Assembly: GCA_036009045.1 (NCBI GenBank)
Contig: DASYML010000035.1
Location: 1 to 64,000 of the forward strand
DNA: 64,000 bases
Origin: DASYML01 sp036009045
GTDB taxonomy: Bacteria > Acidobacteriota > Blastocatellia > Pyrinomonadales > Pyrinomonadaceae
Reading direction: 5' to 3'
The notes beneath the pieces were generated by a model, which did not search any database, had not been told where the DNA came from, and was given only the letters and a program-made list of their open reading frames with translations. Below, piece after piece: positions 1-8,311 of the stretch. Made by a program: the position numbers and the translations under genes. How positions within the stretch are numbered: the first letter of the stretch is position 1; each line of letters starts with the position of its first letter.

Positions 1-235
1 CCTCTTTGAACTTCTCTTCGAGGAGGCGTTCGCGGTCTTTGAGCGAGCCTAATTCCTGGGCGAAAATTTGTTCGCGTTGTTGCTTCTGCTTGTCCAGACC
101 TTTGAGCATTTCATCGAAGGAGGCGACCGTCCTGGCCTTCTCTTCATGCGAGATGATGGCCCCGGTCTGCGCGTCTATGTTGAGCGTGGATTCACAGCAC
201 GGGCATACGATGGTAAAGCGCGTGGTATCTGCCAT
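1..235 (-). CDS. Coiled-coil protein with N-terminal CPCC motif, 5' part only
   Basis: The reading frame starts at an ATG whose complement is at 233-235 and runs off the left edge, so only the first 78 residues are visible. They begin MADTTRFTIVCPCCESTLN, a single CxC/CC knuckle like half of a zinc ribbon, then a 'DAQTGAI' stretch. From about residue 30 the sequence is rich in Glu, Lys and Gln with heptad spacing and looks like a coiled coil. There is no signal peptide. I do not recognise the family. The zinc-ribbon reading is inference, because the second cysteine pair, if it exists, lies outside the window. Confidence 0.6.
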   Translation of the reverse strand, partial: MADTTRFTIVCPCCESTLNIDAQTGAIISHEEKARTVASFDEMLKGLDKQKQQREQIFAQELGSLKDRERLLEEKFKE

Positions 236-359
236 TTTAAATATCCCTTCAAGCGATGATGGTCGCCCCACAACCGACATCTCAAAGGCGACCCGTGCGC
301 TGATTATAGCACCTGAGCGGGACTTAGACAGACTCTCGGAGATTAGTGGTCCAGTTTTG

Positions 360-501
360 CTTGAGTGAAGATGAAAGGGGCATTCACCACCGCAGACACA
401 GAGGACACAGAGTCAGCACAGAGAGTTGAATGCTTAACTCTGTGCGTCCTCTGTGCGCTCTGTGTCTGCGGTGGTGAATCTCACCCTTCAATTCACTCAA
501 G
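360..501. repeat. CACAGAG fold-back element, copy 1
   Basis: The core at 382-479 is a hairpin with perfect 22-bp arms that begin ATTCACCACCGCAGACACAG. The arms enclose tandem GACACAGAG/GCACAGAG units and a central GAATGCTTAA. A second, outer inverted pair, CTTGAGTGAA (360-369) and TTCACTCAAG (492-501), brackets it. Related copies lie at 11969-12066, 31383-31484, 48240-48340 and 59362-59458. There is no coding potential. It fills most of the gene-free stretch 236-576. The size and nested inverted repeats suggest a MITE- or REP-like element. Confidence 0.85.
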
Positions 502-576
502 ACCGATTGACCAATTACCGGCCCAACACTCTCATTGCGACAGGTGAGCGAATCAAGGATAATCGCCAAAAAAATA

Positions 577-1067
577 ATGAGACTAATTCCACTGACCAGG
601 CTCAACCGTCCTTTGCCGCGTGAGTTGCTTATCATCCTCGCTTTCATCTGTCTCACGCTCGTCATGACCTGGCCCTGGATACTGCACATACGCGACGCTG
701 TGCTCGACAAAGGCGACCCCTACATACTGGCCTGGACGCTCTGGTGGGACTTTCATCAGACCTTTCATGATCCGCTTCACCTTTTCAACGCCAATATCTT
801 TTTTCCTTATCAGGACACGCTCGCCTTTGGCGAGAATGATTATGGCATCGCGCTGCTCTTCTTCCCTCTCTTCGCCATCGGCTTGCGCCCTCTGACCGTC
901 TACAGCATCGCGACGCTGGCGGGCTTCGCGCTTTCCGGTTACGGCGCGTTCCGCCTGGCGCGCACGATGTCTGGCTCTGACGGCGTCGCCACAATCGCGG
1001 GGATAGCCTTCGCCTTCGTCCCGTACAGATTTTTCAAGCTGCCGCACCTCCATTACATGTTCGCCGT
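577..1067 (+). pseudogene. Multi-membrane protein, 5' part (split by the transposon)
   Basis: This is the N-terminal third of an integral membrane protein that resumes at 5782. The ATG at 577 (MRLIPLTRLN) opens a positive N-terminus followed by a membrane segment. An extracytoplasmic loop with 'DKGDPYILAWTLWW' comes next and then further helices. The acidic-aromatic first loop resembles GT-C glycosyltransferases and YfhO-like proteins, but I cannot name the family. Removing the transposon and one copy of the 9-bp duplication joins ...HYMFA to VWMPLVL in frame, so the gene was intact before insertion. An upstream in-frame TTG at 535 is a less likely start. Confidence 0.7.
1059..1067. repeat. 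Target-site duplication, left copy
   Basis: GTTCGCCGT here is repeated exactly at 5773-5781, just outside the other transposon end. Nine base pairs is within the range seen for IS4-type DDE transposases. Confidence 0.85.
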
Positions 1068-1123
1068 GGCTTTGCACAAATAGTGCTTCTTGCACAAAAA
1101 GTCAACGGTCTGCACAAAAAGTC
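1068..1123. repeat. Transposon left end with three TGCACAAA units
   Basis: Three direct copies of TTGCACAAA-type units sit in about 55 bp: GCTTTGCACAAATAG, CTTGCACAAAAAGTC and CTGCACAAAAAGTC. Multiple subterminal repeats usually mark cooperative transposase binding sites. That role is inference here. The last unit abuts the restored stop codon of the TPR gene at 1123. Confidence 0.75.
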
Positions 1124-2465
1124 TATTTGCGTTTTGGACGCTCTTTTTTCTTAGTCCTGAATTTGAGAAGGTCTTTATGACGGTGTTCGAGGATGTATGA
1201 AAGATGCTGATGAGACGTTTGTAGTAACCGTGCTGCATTGGTAATGCTGCCGCCCGTGTTGATGAGAGATTGCTTATCAAGTCATGCTCATAACGTCGTA
1301 GCTCTTTGAGAAGTGGCAGCCTTGTCGAGAGCGATTGCACTTCTTCAAAACGCCCGCCTAGCTCTCGCACTATAACCAGCGCGGCCTCTCCCGCCCGATT
1401 CATCGCTCCTGTCTGCTCCGATATTTCAATGGCGTGTAACAAGGTGAAGCGGGCTTGCTCGTAATGCGTCAGGCGTGCGAGAGCCTTACCGCGAGTTATC
1501 AAGGCTTCCGCCAATAATGCTTGATGCCCGCCCGCTTCCAGCGCGATGGCAGAGGATTTCGCGGCCTTCTCAGCTTCTATATTGCGCTTCTGCGCGAGAA
1601 AGACGCGAGCGCGAGTCTCATCTATTCGCGCCGTATGCATTCGATCTTTAAGGCTCTCAGCCAAGCGGCGCGCACGGTCCAAGCGTCTGTACGCCTCTTT
1701 GTATTTACTAGCGCGATAGAGCAGAATTCCTAGATTGTTTTCGACGTGTGAGAGATAACGCTTGTGTCCGGCTTCCTCAAAATGAAAACTGGCGGCCTCA
1801 TACTCGACAAAGGCACGGTCAAAGTAATCTTCCTTTTGCTCTTTGGCAGCCAGTGTTTCAAAGATAATGGCAAGCTGGTTATGATAACTGCCCTTCAAAA
1901 CGTGGCTGTTTATCTTTTGGAATAAGGGTGCGGTATCTGTCAGAATACGCAGGGCTTCGCTATAACATCCTGCGCCAGATTCGACAATACCAGCGCGCAA
2001 TATGGCCTTAGCCTTTAACTCGTTGTCTGTTGTGAGTCTTGCCAGTACACTTCGCAGGATGATACGGGCATCGTCATATGCTCCCGTTCGCCAGTAGCAT
2101 AGAGCCAATTCGGTCTGCGCCTCTAATATCTTCCGTTCATAACGAAGAGACTCAAAGATAGAAATACTTTGACTCAAGAGATTCTTCGCTACCTCCTGAG
2201 CATTAGTAATCTGTTGAGTGCTGCCAATCCAGCCTGTGAGGACTCCTGCACGCAAAAGAACTTCTCCTGCTGTCTCTTGCTCTAGTCCTTCAATCTTCGG
2301 TTGCTCGCCTATGCGCTGCCATAGCTCGCCCATTACTTCACGCGCAGCTTCATGTTCTCCCGCATCTTCATACTCTCTGGCAAGCTGGCATCGTAGCTCC
2401 GCTTTTTGATTCGGGCTGAGGCTCTTATTTTCCAGTTGACGCAGAAGTGAGGCCGATAAGTTCAT
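1123..2465 (-). pseudogene. TPR regulator with C-terminal Fis-type HTH, one-base frameshift
   Basis: The reading frame gives about 400 residues of degenerate helical TPR-like repeats ('NNLGILLYRASKYKEAYRRL', 'DETRARVFLAQKRNIEAEKA'). It then switches to a nonsense tail near 1274. Adding one base there (GATAAGCAA to GATAAAGCAA on the coding strand) restores HDLIKQSLINTGGSITNAAR and continues to RHKDLLKFRTKKKERPKRK with a stop at 1123-1125. The restored tail is a Fis/HTH_8-like domain that matches the second TPR gene (12759-13427) closely, for example in (S/T)HQ-x-L and RHK-x-LL. Without the repair the protein runs past the transposon end to 1053. The start is ATG at 2465 or 2474. It may be a pseudogene, a sequencing error or a programmed shift. 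Confidence 0.75.
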
Positions 2466-2489
2466 GTGAGACATACCTTTCAAAGTGAG

Positions 2490-2505
2490 TGCAAAATATA
2501 TTGCA
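2490..2505. promoter_or_regulatory. TGCAA-N6-TTGCA dyad, site 1
   Basis: A 16-bp dyad, TGCAA-AATATA-TTGCA followed by TAGACCGCC, sits about 25 bp upstream of the TPR-regulator start in the divergent intergenic space. The same dyad with identical spacing is at 13497-13512 in the equivalent position of the second module, and at 13910-13925. It may be an operator for the TPR-HTH protein. The location and conservation are seen; the function is inferred. Confidence 0.5.
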
Positions 2506-2577
2506 TAGACCGCCCGCCATATTAGGCACTACATCTTTGACTTGCAAGAAGTTTGCAAAGCTGGTCTAGTTTGCCCT

Positions 2578-2593
2578 TGCATAGTTCTATGCA
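2578..2593. promoter_or_regulatory. Palindrome TGCATAGTTCTATGCA upstream of the peptide gene
   Basis: This perfect 16-bp palindrome lies 26 bp upstream of the small-peptide start codon. Two direct TTGCAA half-sites (2542-2547 and 2553-2558) sit just before it, so the 150-bp divergent region is dense in TGCA-core sites. It is a plausible operator, with no direct evidence. Confidence 0.4.
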
Positions 2594-2618
2594 TACACCT
2601 CAAAAGGAGATAAAAGTA

Positions 2619-2822
2619 ATGAAACCTCTAACCCAACTTTGTGCGGCGGCAGTCTTGACGCTGGCTCTCGCCTTTTCAACATTCGCGGGCCATGCAGAGT
2701 GTCCAGGCGTAGTTGACCCACCGCCAGATACAACGTCCACCGCAACGGCTACAGGTGAAATATCGTGCGGCGGGTTACAGCTTGCCGTGAGTTTGATACA
2801 GAGCGTGCTCTCGCTTTCCTGA
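2619..2822 (+). CDS. Small secreted peptide (67 aa), divergent from the TPR regulator
   Basis: The ATG is preceded by AGGAGA at a spacing of about nine bases, a strong ribosome-binding site. The product has a clear Sec signal peptide (MKPLTQLCAAAVLTLALAFS) with a likely cleavage after FAGHA. The mature part is about 40 residues: a Pro/Thr-rich linker with two cysteines, then a hydrophobic amphipathic tail, LQLAVSLIQSVLSLS. I recognise no family. The tail and the PPP linker recur in a decayed ORF at 13591-13786, which also lies divergently beside a TPR-HTH gene. An exported signalling or effector peptide sensed by the TPR protein is possible but unproven. The following stretch 2823-3030 holds nothing I can identify. 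Confidence 0.6.
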   Translation: MKPLTQLCAAAVLTLALAFSTFAGHAECPGVVDPPPDTTSTATATGEISCGGLQLAVSLIQSVLSLS

Positions 2823-3030
2823 GTATAAGCACAACCAAGACCTTAAAGGCTGCTTGCACTTCACAGGCGGCATGGGTGATGTGTGCTTTGAACTTCACAG
2901 ACCCAAAACTCGTATTTAATAGACGATGCAGACCTAACATTCTCACTCATTTTGAACATCCCAAATAGTATGCTAAGTAGCTGTGCTTTCAAGCATTTAG
3001 CTGTTGTTTTATCGTGCAAGCGGGTGTATC

Positions 3031-4365
3031 ATGCAGACTGGTTTTAGACATAAAAAACGGGCCTTGCCATGTGCTGATAACACACAGCAAGACCTCTTCG
3101 ACCACAGCGTGACTGCACACACTGTAGAAGCAACTGCATTGTGCGACTGTCATGCCCTGAACGCAAGGAGCATGATGGATTCAAGACAGCTAAAAGGTCT
3201 GCAAATCGCAGCCTCATCCAAAATTCAACAAATTGGCGATACATGGTCCGTTCCCTCGCAACGTACTGGCAAGCGTTACACCGTCCGCTATACTCCTGAG
3301 CATCAGACCTGTACCTGCGCCGATTACGAAACTCATCACCAGAAGTGCAAGCATATTTATGCTGTTGAGCGCATCCTTTATCCTCAACAAATCATAGAGA
3401 CTCCCGCGCCTATCAAGAGGCCGACGTATAAGCAGGAGTGGACCGAATATAATCTCGCGCAGACGAATGAGAAAGCACACTTTCAAGCCCTGCTCTATTC
3501 GCTTTGTGATGGTATAGAGGAACGCGAACAGACAATGGGATGCCCGCGCTTGCCTCTTGCAAATATGGTCTTTGCTGCCGCCCTGAAAGTCTATTGCGGA
3601 TTTTCCGGTAGGCGCACCACATCCGATCTGAGAGAGGCACAGCAACGCGGCTATCTGGCCTGCACTCCGCATTTCAACTCAATCTCTAACTATCTGGATG
3701 CCGAATGGCTGACAGCTTACTTGCAGGCTCTCATCACGGAAAGCAGTATGCCTCTGAGAACCGTTGAGACAGCTTTCGCCGTTGATAGCTCTGGCTTCTC
3801 TACAGGCCGTTATGAGCGATGGCTACATGCCAAGTATGGCAAGGCGCAGGTGATTGATAAGCAAGGATGGATAAAGCTGCATTTGATGTGCGGAGTCACA
3901 ACCAACATTGTGACCAGTTGCATAGTGACTGACAAGCACGCGGGAGACAGCCCGAAGTTTAAGCCTCTCGTCAATGCAACGGCTGAGAACTTTGTGATGA
4001 ATGAAGTGTCGGCAGACAAGGCATACTCTAGCCGCGATAATCTCAAATTGGTCCAGCGTAAAGCGGCGATGCCATATATTGATTTCAAAGCGGGTACGAA
4101 TCCTGAGAGGATGAAAGATGCGACGTGGACACGTCTTTATCACTTCTATGCTTACAATCAAGAATGGTTTTATCAGCACTATCACAAGCGGAGTAATGTT
4201 GAGAGCACCTTTTCAATGATTAAGGCGAAGTTCGGCGGTAGTCTCCGCAGCAAGACGTATCAGGCGCAGATGAATGAAGCGTTGTGTAAAGTGCTCTGTC
4301 ATAATCTTTGTTGTGTAATTCAATCCACATACGAGCTAGGGATTGACCCTACTTTCTGGGAGTGA
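3031..4365 (+). CDS. DDE transposase with N-terminal SWIM zinc finger
   Basis: The catalytic protein of the surrounding transposon. A SWIM finger (CTCADYETHHQKCKH, CxCx7-8CxH type) precedes a DDE_Tnp_1-like fold. The likely catalytic acids are D in 'AVDSSGF', D in 'SADKAYSS' and E in 'RSNVESTFSMIK', in the expected order, with the YREK-like neighbourhood 'HKRSNVEST'. Starts at 3031 (MQTGFRH) or at 3172/3175, where AAGGAG sits just upstream, are both possible; the SWIM finger is retained either way. The family resembles the IS4/IS5 superfamily transposases with SWIM domains, and the 9-bp target duplication agrees with IS4-type behaviour. The 3' end overlaps the convergent gene by 17 bases. Confidence 0.85.
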   Translation: MQTGFRHKKRALPCADNTQQDLFDHSVTAHTVEATALCDCHALNARSMMDSRQLKGLQIAASSKIQQIGDTWSVPSQRTGKRYTVRYTPEHQTCTCADYETHHQKCKHIYAVERILYPQQIIETPAPIKRPTYKQEWTEYNLAQTNEKAHFQALLYSLCDGIEEREQTMGCPRLPLANMVFAAALKVYCGFSGRRTTSDLREAQQRGYLACTPHFNSISNYLDAEWLTAYLQALITESSMPLRTVETAFAVDSSGFSTGRYERWLHAKYGKAQVIDKQGWIKLHLMCGVTTNIVTSCIVTDKHAGDSPKFKPLVNATAENFVMNEVSADKAYSSRDNLKLVQRKAAMPYIDFKAGTNPERMKDATWTRLYHFYAYNQEWFYQHYHKRSNVESTFSMIKAKFGGSLRSKTYQAQMNEALCKVLCHNLCCVIQSTYELGIDPTFWE

Positions 4366-5644
4366 GAAAGGTTGTGCCCTTGATTTTTGCCTCTTCCCAG
4401 TCAACATCTAAATCAATTGAAGATGGAGGCTGCCTCATAGCCTCCATTGTCACCCGTAAGAAGCAAGTAGAATCTAGTCGCTTCACATATCGAGCCGGGA
4501 TATCCACTTCGTAAGAATACCAATATTGCTCTGTCATCCTTCCCGCTAGAACTTCATGCCTAACAAGCTCCTCAATTCCTAAAAGAGGGATTAAAGACGT
4601 TTTTGTTTTTGGCATCCCCTTTTCTTCTTCCCTCTTAGTTTTCCTAACGAGCGAGGCTTCCAGCTTCTTTACGAGAACATTAGCTAAAGCATTATTCTCA
4701 AGTTGCATTCTAAGGTGAGCAGTTATATGCCACTCATCACTTTCAGACTGTTCTACGCCCACCATGACAGGAACATTCCAATGCCGATTTATACGAACTT
4801 CGCTTTGGTGATCCGTATTGATTATAAGTTTTAGTTTTTTAAGTTCTTCTAATTGAGCTTTAAGTTTTTCCTTTTCCTTTTTGCTTTCCTTAACGGATTC
4901 ATGTATCTCTTCCATATCATGGCTAACAAGTTCTCCTGTTCTATTAAATGGGGGGTAAGCAGTAATTTTATGTTGAGTACCGAAAGCATCAACTATTGTT
5001 AATGTAGTTATCCCTTCCTGAATCTTTGTGGTGTCAAGGGCGACTTCAGCTAATACAAATCGTAACCAACCTTCTCGGCCATTACCTTCAGTAAGGGCAA
5101 TATGCCTCTGATGACCCAAGCCTGGTAGCTCATCAAGCACAGGCTCGATTTTAGAAGCGGGGAGGCCCAATATAACTTGGTGTCTCTGTTCACGTTTCAA
5201 GCGTAAGTCGCCATCTATTGGGGTCTCTTCTGCATAATATTCACCTTCATCTGTATTAACCATCAAAGCATATTTTTTAATTGTGGTTTGCTTTGGCCGT
5301 GTATTCACTAGATAGACTTTTATAGTGATATACAAATCAGTAAGCACAGGAACCTTTGAAAGCGCTGCGGTCGGTTGAAAATAAACCTCTAGAATTTCAC
5401 CTGTGATTTCGGGGCGTGCGTTCTTAGCCTTCTCATCAACCAACTCACGTTGTTTTATAATCCATGCGATTACGGCTGAAATAAAGAAGCAAGTCCATCC
5501 CAATAATCGAAATAAAGGCTTGGGGTCGGTATGCTCTGGTTGGTAGTACCCTACCACCTCTCGGATGAGGGAAAAGCTGCCGCTCATGAGTGCCACCCAA
5601 ATTGGCGCAATCTTGAGCCAACCCCAATATCCTTTATTGACCAT
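4349..5644 (-). CDS. Transposon passenger: two-TM protein of unknown function
   Basis: A 431-residue protein with two N-terminal membrane segments (about residues 8-30 and 45-65). A beta-rich region follows and then a Lys/Glu coiled coil near 'KESKKEKEKLKAQLEELKKL'. The C-terminal region has sequences like 'SYEVDIPARYVKRLDSTCFL'. The topology suggests a membrane-anchored cytoplasmic domain. I recognise no family. The gene is visibly AT-richer than the host genes on either side, which fits cargo acquired elsewhere. It converges on the transposase. The 5' end lies about 130 bp from the right transposon end with no other gene between. Confidence 0.65.
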   Translation of the reverse strand: MVNKGYWGWLKIAPIWVALMSGSFSLIREVVGYYQPEHTDPKPLFRLLGWTCFFISAVIAWIIKQRELVDEKAKNARPEITGEILEVYFQPTAALSKVPVLTDLYITIKVYLVNTRPKQTTIKKYALMVNTDEGEYYAEETPIDGDLRLKREQRHQVILGLPASKIEPVLDELPGLGHQRHIALTEGNGREGWLRFVLAEVALDTTKIQEGITTLTIVDAFGTQHKITAYPPFNRTGELVSHDMEEIHESVKESKKEKEKLKAQLEELKKLKLIINTDHQSEVRINRHWNVPVMVGVEQSESDEWHITAHLRMQLENNALANVLVKKLEASLVRKTKREEEKGMPKTKTSLIPLLGIEELVRHEVLAGRMTEQYWYSYEVDIPARYVKRLDSTCFLRVTMEAMRQPPSSIDLDVDWEEAKIKGTTFLTPRK

Positions 5645-5705
5645 GCCGCAAGCCTATCAGAATTTGGACTTTCAAAAATCACTTTTTTAAGCCTCCACGC
5701 AGAGA

Positions 5706-5772
5706 GACTTTTTGTGCAGAATTTCCCCCTGCACAAAAAGTAGAAAAATTTACATGGTTTTTGTGCAAAGCC
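5706..5772. repeat. Transposon right end with three TGCACAAA units
   Basis: It contains GACTTTTTGTGCAG (5706-5719), CTGCACAAAAAGT in the opposite orientation (5729-5741) and the terminal TTTTTGTGCAAAGCC. The outer and inner units mirror those of the left end; the middle one is inverted. Confidence 0.75.
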
Positions 5773-5781
5773 GTTCGCCGT
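5773..5781. repeat. Target-site duplication, right copy
   Basis: GTTCGCCGT, identical to 1059-1067. The host gene resumes immediately after it. Confidence 0.85.
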
Positions 5782-7321
5782 GTGGATGCCGCTGGTCCTG
5801 GAATCCCTCTTGCTCTTCGCTCGCGTGCGAAGTTGGCGTCGTGCGGGCTGGCTCGGCTGCGCGTTTCTCATGAACGCGTTGACGTGTATCACCTGGTTTA
5901 TTTTGACGCTCATCCCGTTGACACTGACGGGCGTCTTATTGCTGGTCCAGTATCGCTGCGGGCGGGACAAGGCTTTCTGGCTGCGTGGCGGGTTGGCTCT
6001 CGCGCTCGCCTCGCTTTTCATGCTCTCTTTTTTTTGGCCCTATTATAGAGTCTCAAGGACTCAAGGCTTCGTGAGAAACGCGCAGGAGACGGCGATGTAT
6101 TCCGCGCGGCTGGGAAACTTTCTGGTCGCGGACGACAACAACAAGTTGTGGGCGGGGTTGGGCGCAGGGACTCCCAGCAATTCCGAAACGATGCTCTTCC
6201 CAGGCTTCCTTCCGGTTTTGTTTGCGCTGGCGGCGCTCCTGCTCGGCGCGCCGGGACGAAGGCTGGCGCGCGCCTACGCGTGGACGCTTCCTTACGGCTC
6301 TTGGAAGAGAGGGCCGCTCATACTGCTGGACGTGCTCGCCGTCCTCTCAATGATAGTGGCGTTGTTGACGTTGGGTTACGGCGTTTTCGCGCCCGCGCTT
6401 TTCGGCGTCCGGCTCTTCAAGGCGAAGACTCCGGCGAATGCCCTCATCATTTGCGCCCTTCTCATCTCATTGCGTTGCGGTGCGACTTACCTGATGCACT
6501 CTCGCGCTGGAAAAGAGAGACGCCCCGGCAAGTCTGCTCAAATGAAGTTGTCGTCATGGATGCTCATCACGGACGCGGTCTGGACCATTATAGGATTCAT
6601 GGGAGCGTTGGGGATGAATTTCTATTTTCACCGCGCGCTCTTTGAATACGTTCCATTGTTTCGGAGCATGCGTGTGCCCGCGCGTTGGGCCATGATCTGC
6701 TACCTGGGTCTGGCGCTGCTGGCCGGGCTGGGAGCACAGTACATAGCGGAAAATTTAGCGCGTTGGCTTTCGCGCGCACGCCTTCGTAGAAGTAGCTGGT
6801 TAATTTATACAATCATCGCGCTCGCCATTTTGTTTGAACAACGCGTCGCCCCCCTGAATGTCTTGAAGGGAGAGGCGGACCCGGACCAGTTGACGCTGCG
6901 ACTCAAGGCGACGCAGATGCGCGGCGGGATTGTGGAACTCCCCGCCGGTGGGCCAAAGGGGAATTACCTTTACGTGTTGCGCGCGGCGGACCACGCGCGC
7001 CCGCTCATTACCGCGACGAACAGTTTCGTCCCACCTCTCGAAGCGAAGATTGAATCTCTGACTCGGATGAAACCAATCCCGTCGAGCCTCCTCGATCTTC
7101 TCGAATCAATTCCCGCGTCTTATGTGGTGGTCCACTACGACTCTCTTCCTGCCGCCGACCGCGACGCAATCGAGGCCATGCTCGCAAACGGCAGAGAGAC
7201 GGGCAGGCTGCGTTTCATCAAGAGCTACACGGACGCAGGGCGTGCGGACCTCTACGCGTTGACGAAGATAGAGCCTCAGTCAGAGAGCGAAGAGCCGACG
7301 CCACAGTTGCCCTCTTTATGA
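5782..7321 (+). pseudogene. Multi-membrane protein, 3' part (split by the transposon)
   Basis: This continues the gene begun at 577, starting in the codon for V of 'FAVWMPLVLE'. It encodes roughly eight to ten more membrane helices and then a soluble C-terminal part (from about 'VELPAGGPKGNYLY') that ends TPQLPSL. The order of N-terminal helices, long membrane domain and extracytoplasmic tail resembles bacterial GT-C/YfhO-type membrane proteins. No specific family can be named. The GTG at 5780 could in principle initiate a truncated product, but the first third of the membrane domain would be missing. The restored protein would be about 677 residues. Confidence 0.7.
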
Positions 7322-7352
7322 ACACGGCGGATGAATAATTCATGAACATGAA

Positions 7353-7401
7353 ATAAAAGGTCCAGGCATCGCTTGCGGCAAGCGATGCCTGGACCTTTTA
7401 T
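7353..7401. terminator. Bidirectional terminator hairpin
   Basis: Perfect 24-bp arms with a one-base loop (ATAAAAGGTCCAGGCATCGC... mirrored) end in A-run/T-run flanks. It lies between two convergent genes (stop at 7321 and stop at 7429) and so can serve both strands. Confidence 0.8.
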
Positions 7402-7428
7402 GTAGATGGGATTTCTTTCCCAAACGAA

Positions 7429-8097
7429 TTACGGCTTGACGGCGTTCTTGATGCCCTTGCCGACATCCTTCGCGCCTTCGCCGACTTTCTTGGCTCCTTC
7501 GACGGTCGCGTGGCCGACTGTCTTCGCGCCTTCGGCGGTCTTTTCACCGACGGTCTGCGCGCCCTCTTTGGTCTTTTCCGCGCCGGTCTTGACGCCCTCG
7601 CCTGTCTTGTCAATGACCTTGCCCGCGCCCTCTTTGGTCGCGGAGGCGGCGCTCTTCGTCTTGTCCGCGACAAAGCCTGCGGCATCCGCAATCTTGTCGC
7701 CCGTCATGCTCAAGACATCGTCCACTTTATCGGTGTGCAATTCCTTCTGCTCGCCGGATGGAGAATAGACGACGGCTGTCCGCTTGTTGTTGCGCGTGGT
7801 GATGACGACCTTGGAGACGCGCGAGTTGTTGTGGTAGGTGCGAGTCTCGGTCTTGACGCCGTTGATCTCCGTCGTCGCGGTCTCGTACTCCTGACCCGTG
7901 CTGCTGGTCCCTTCCGTATTAGAGTTCGTGACGACGCCGTTGTTGGTTGTCGTGCTGGTCGTCGTGGTCACGACGTTGGTGTTGGCGTTCGCGTTGGCGT
8001 TGGCGTTCGCCGTGTTGGTGTTGTCGCTGCCGGAGCAGCCCGCCGCGAAGCTTGCCAGTGCAAGCAGGCACAGGCTGGCGATAAATTTAATACGCAT
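7429..8097 (-). CDS. Lipoprotein with Asn/Ala tract and LEA-like C-terminal repeats
   Basis: 222 residues. The signal peptide ends in the lipobox ASFAAGC, so the mature protein starts at Cys21. An (Asn-Ala)n and Thr/Asn-rich linker follows (residues 25-65), then a small globular segment ('TEINGVKTETRTYHNNSR'). From about residue 130 to the end there are 11-residue-type repeats such as 'KTKEGAQTVGEKTAEGAKTV', typical of LEA-like or apolipoprotein-like amphipathic helices. AGGAGG lies ten bases before the ATG. It is probably an envelope protein with a stress or membrane-contact role, which is inference. It is convergent with the upstream membrane gene. Confidence 0.75.
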   Translation of the reverse strand: MRIKFIASLCLLALASFAAGCSGSDNTNTANANANANANTNVVTTTTSTTTNNGVVTNSNTEGTSSTGQEYETATTEINGVKTETRTYHNNSRVSKVVITTRNNKRTAVVYSPSGEQKELHTDKVDDVLSMTGDKIADAAGFVADKTKSAASATKEGAGKVIDKTGEGVKTGAEKTKEGAQTVGEKTAEGAKTVGHATVEGAKKVGEGAKDVGKGIKNAVKP

Positions 8098-8311
8098 GTT
8101 GTGATTCCCTCCTAAAGAATTTATTCAAAGTCTGACGCGCAACCAACGTGCCATAAGAGCCGCGCGCCCGACCCGTCATTGATGGTCCAAAACAGCCTTG
8201 AAAGCGCCCAAAAGCATACGCCGCGCGCACCTTTTGTTTCCTTACGATACGTCCTGAGAAGCGCATCATGAGAGACACTTTAAGCCAGCATCTCTCTCAT
8301 CAAAATCGTCT

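Larger units (their letters stand above)
1068..5772. mobile_element. 4.7-kb passenger-carrying transposon with SWIM-DDE transposase
   Basis: The ends are defined by a 13-bp terminal inverted repeat, GGCTTTGCACAAA (1068-1080), and its complement at 5760-5772. A 9-bp direct duplication of target DNA lies outside them. Inside each end there are further TGCACAAAAAGT units, two on the left (about 1089 and 1110) and two on the right (about 5706 and 5729). Contents are a TPR-HTH regulator (minus), a small secreted peptide (plus), the transposase (plus) and a two-TM protein (minus). The element interrupts a membrane-protein gene whose frame is restored by its precise removal, so the insertion looks recent. 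A simple insertion sequence would be much shorter and without passengers. Confidence 0.85.

Noticed and set aside
1053..1122. C-terminal tail of the TPR protein as read directly
   Set aside because: The tail after residue about 400 comes from the frameshift and crosses the transposon end; the HTH frame ending at 1123 is the real one.
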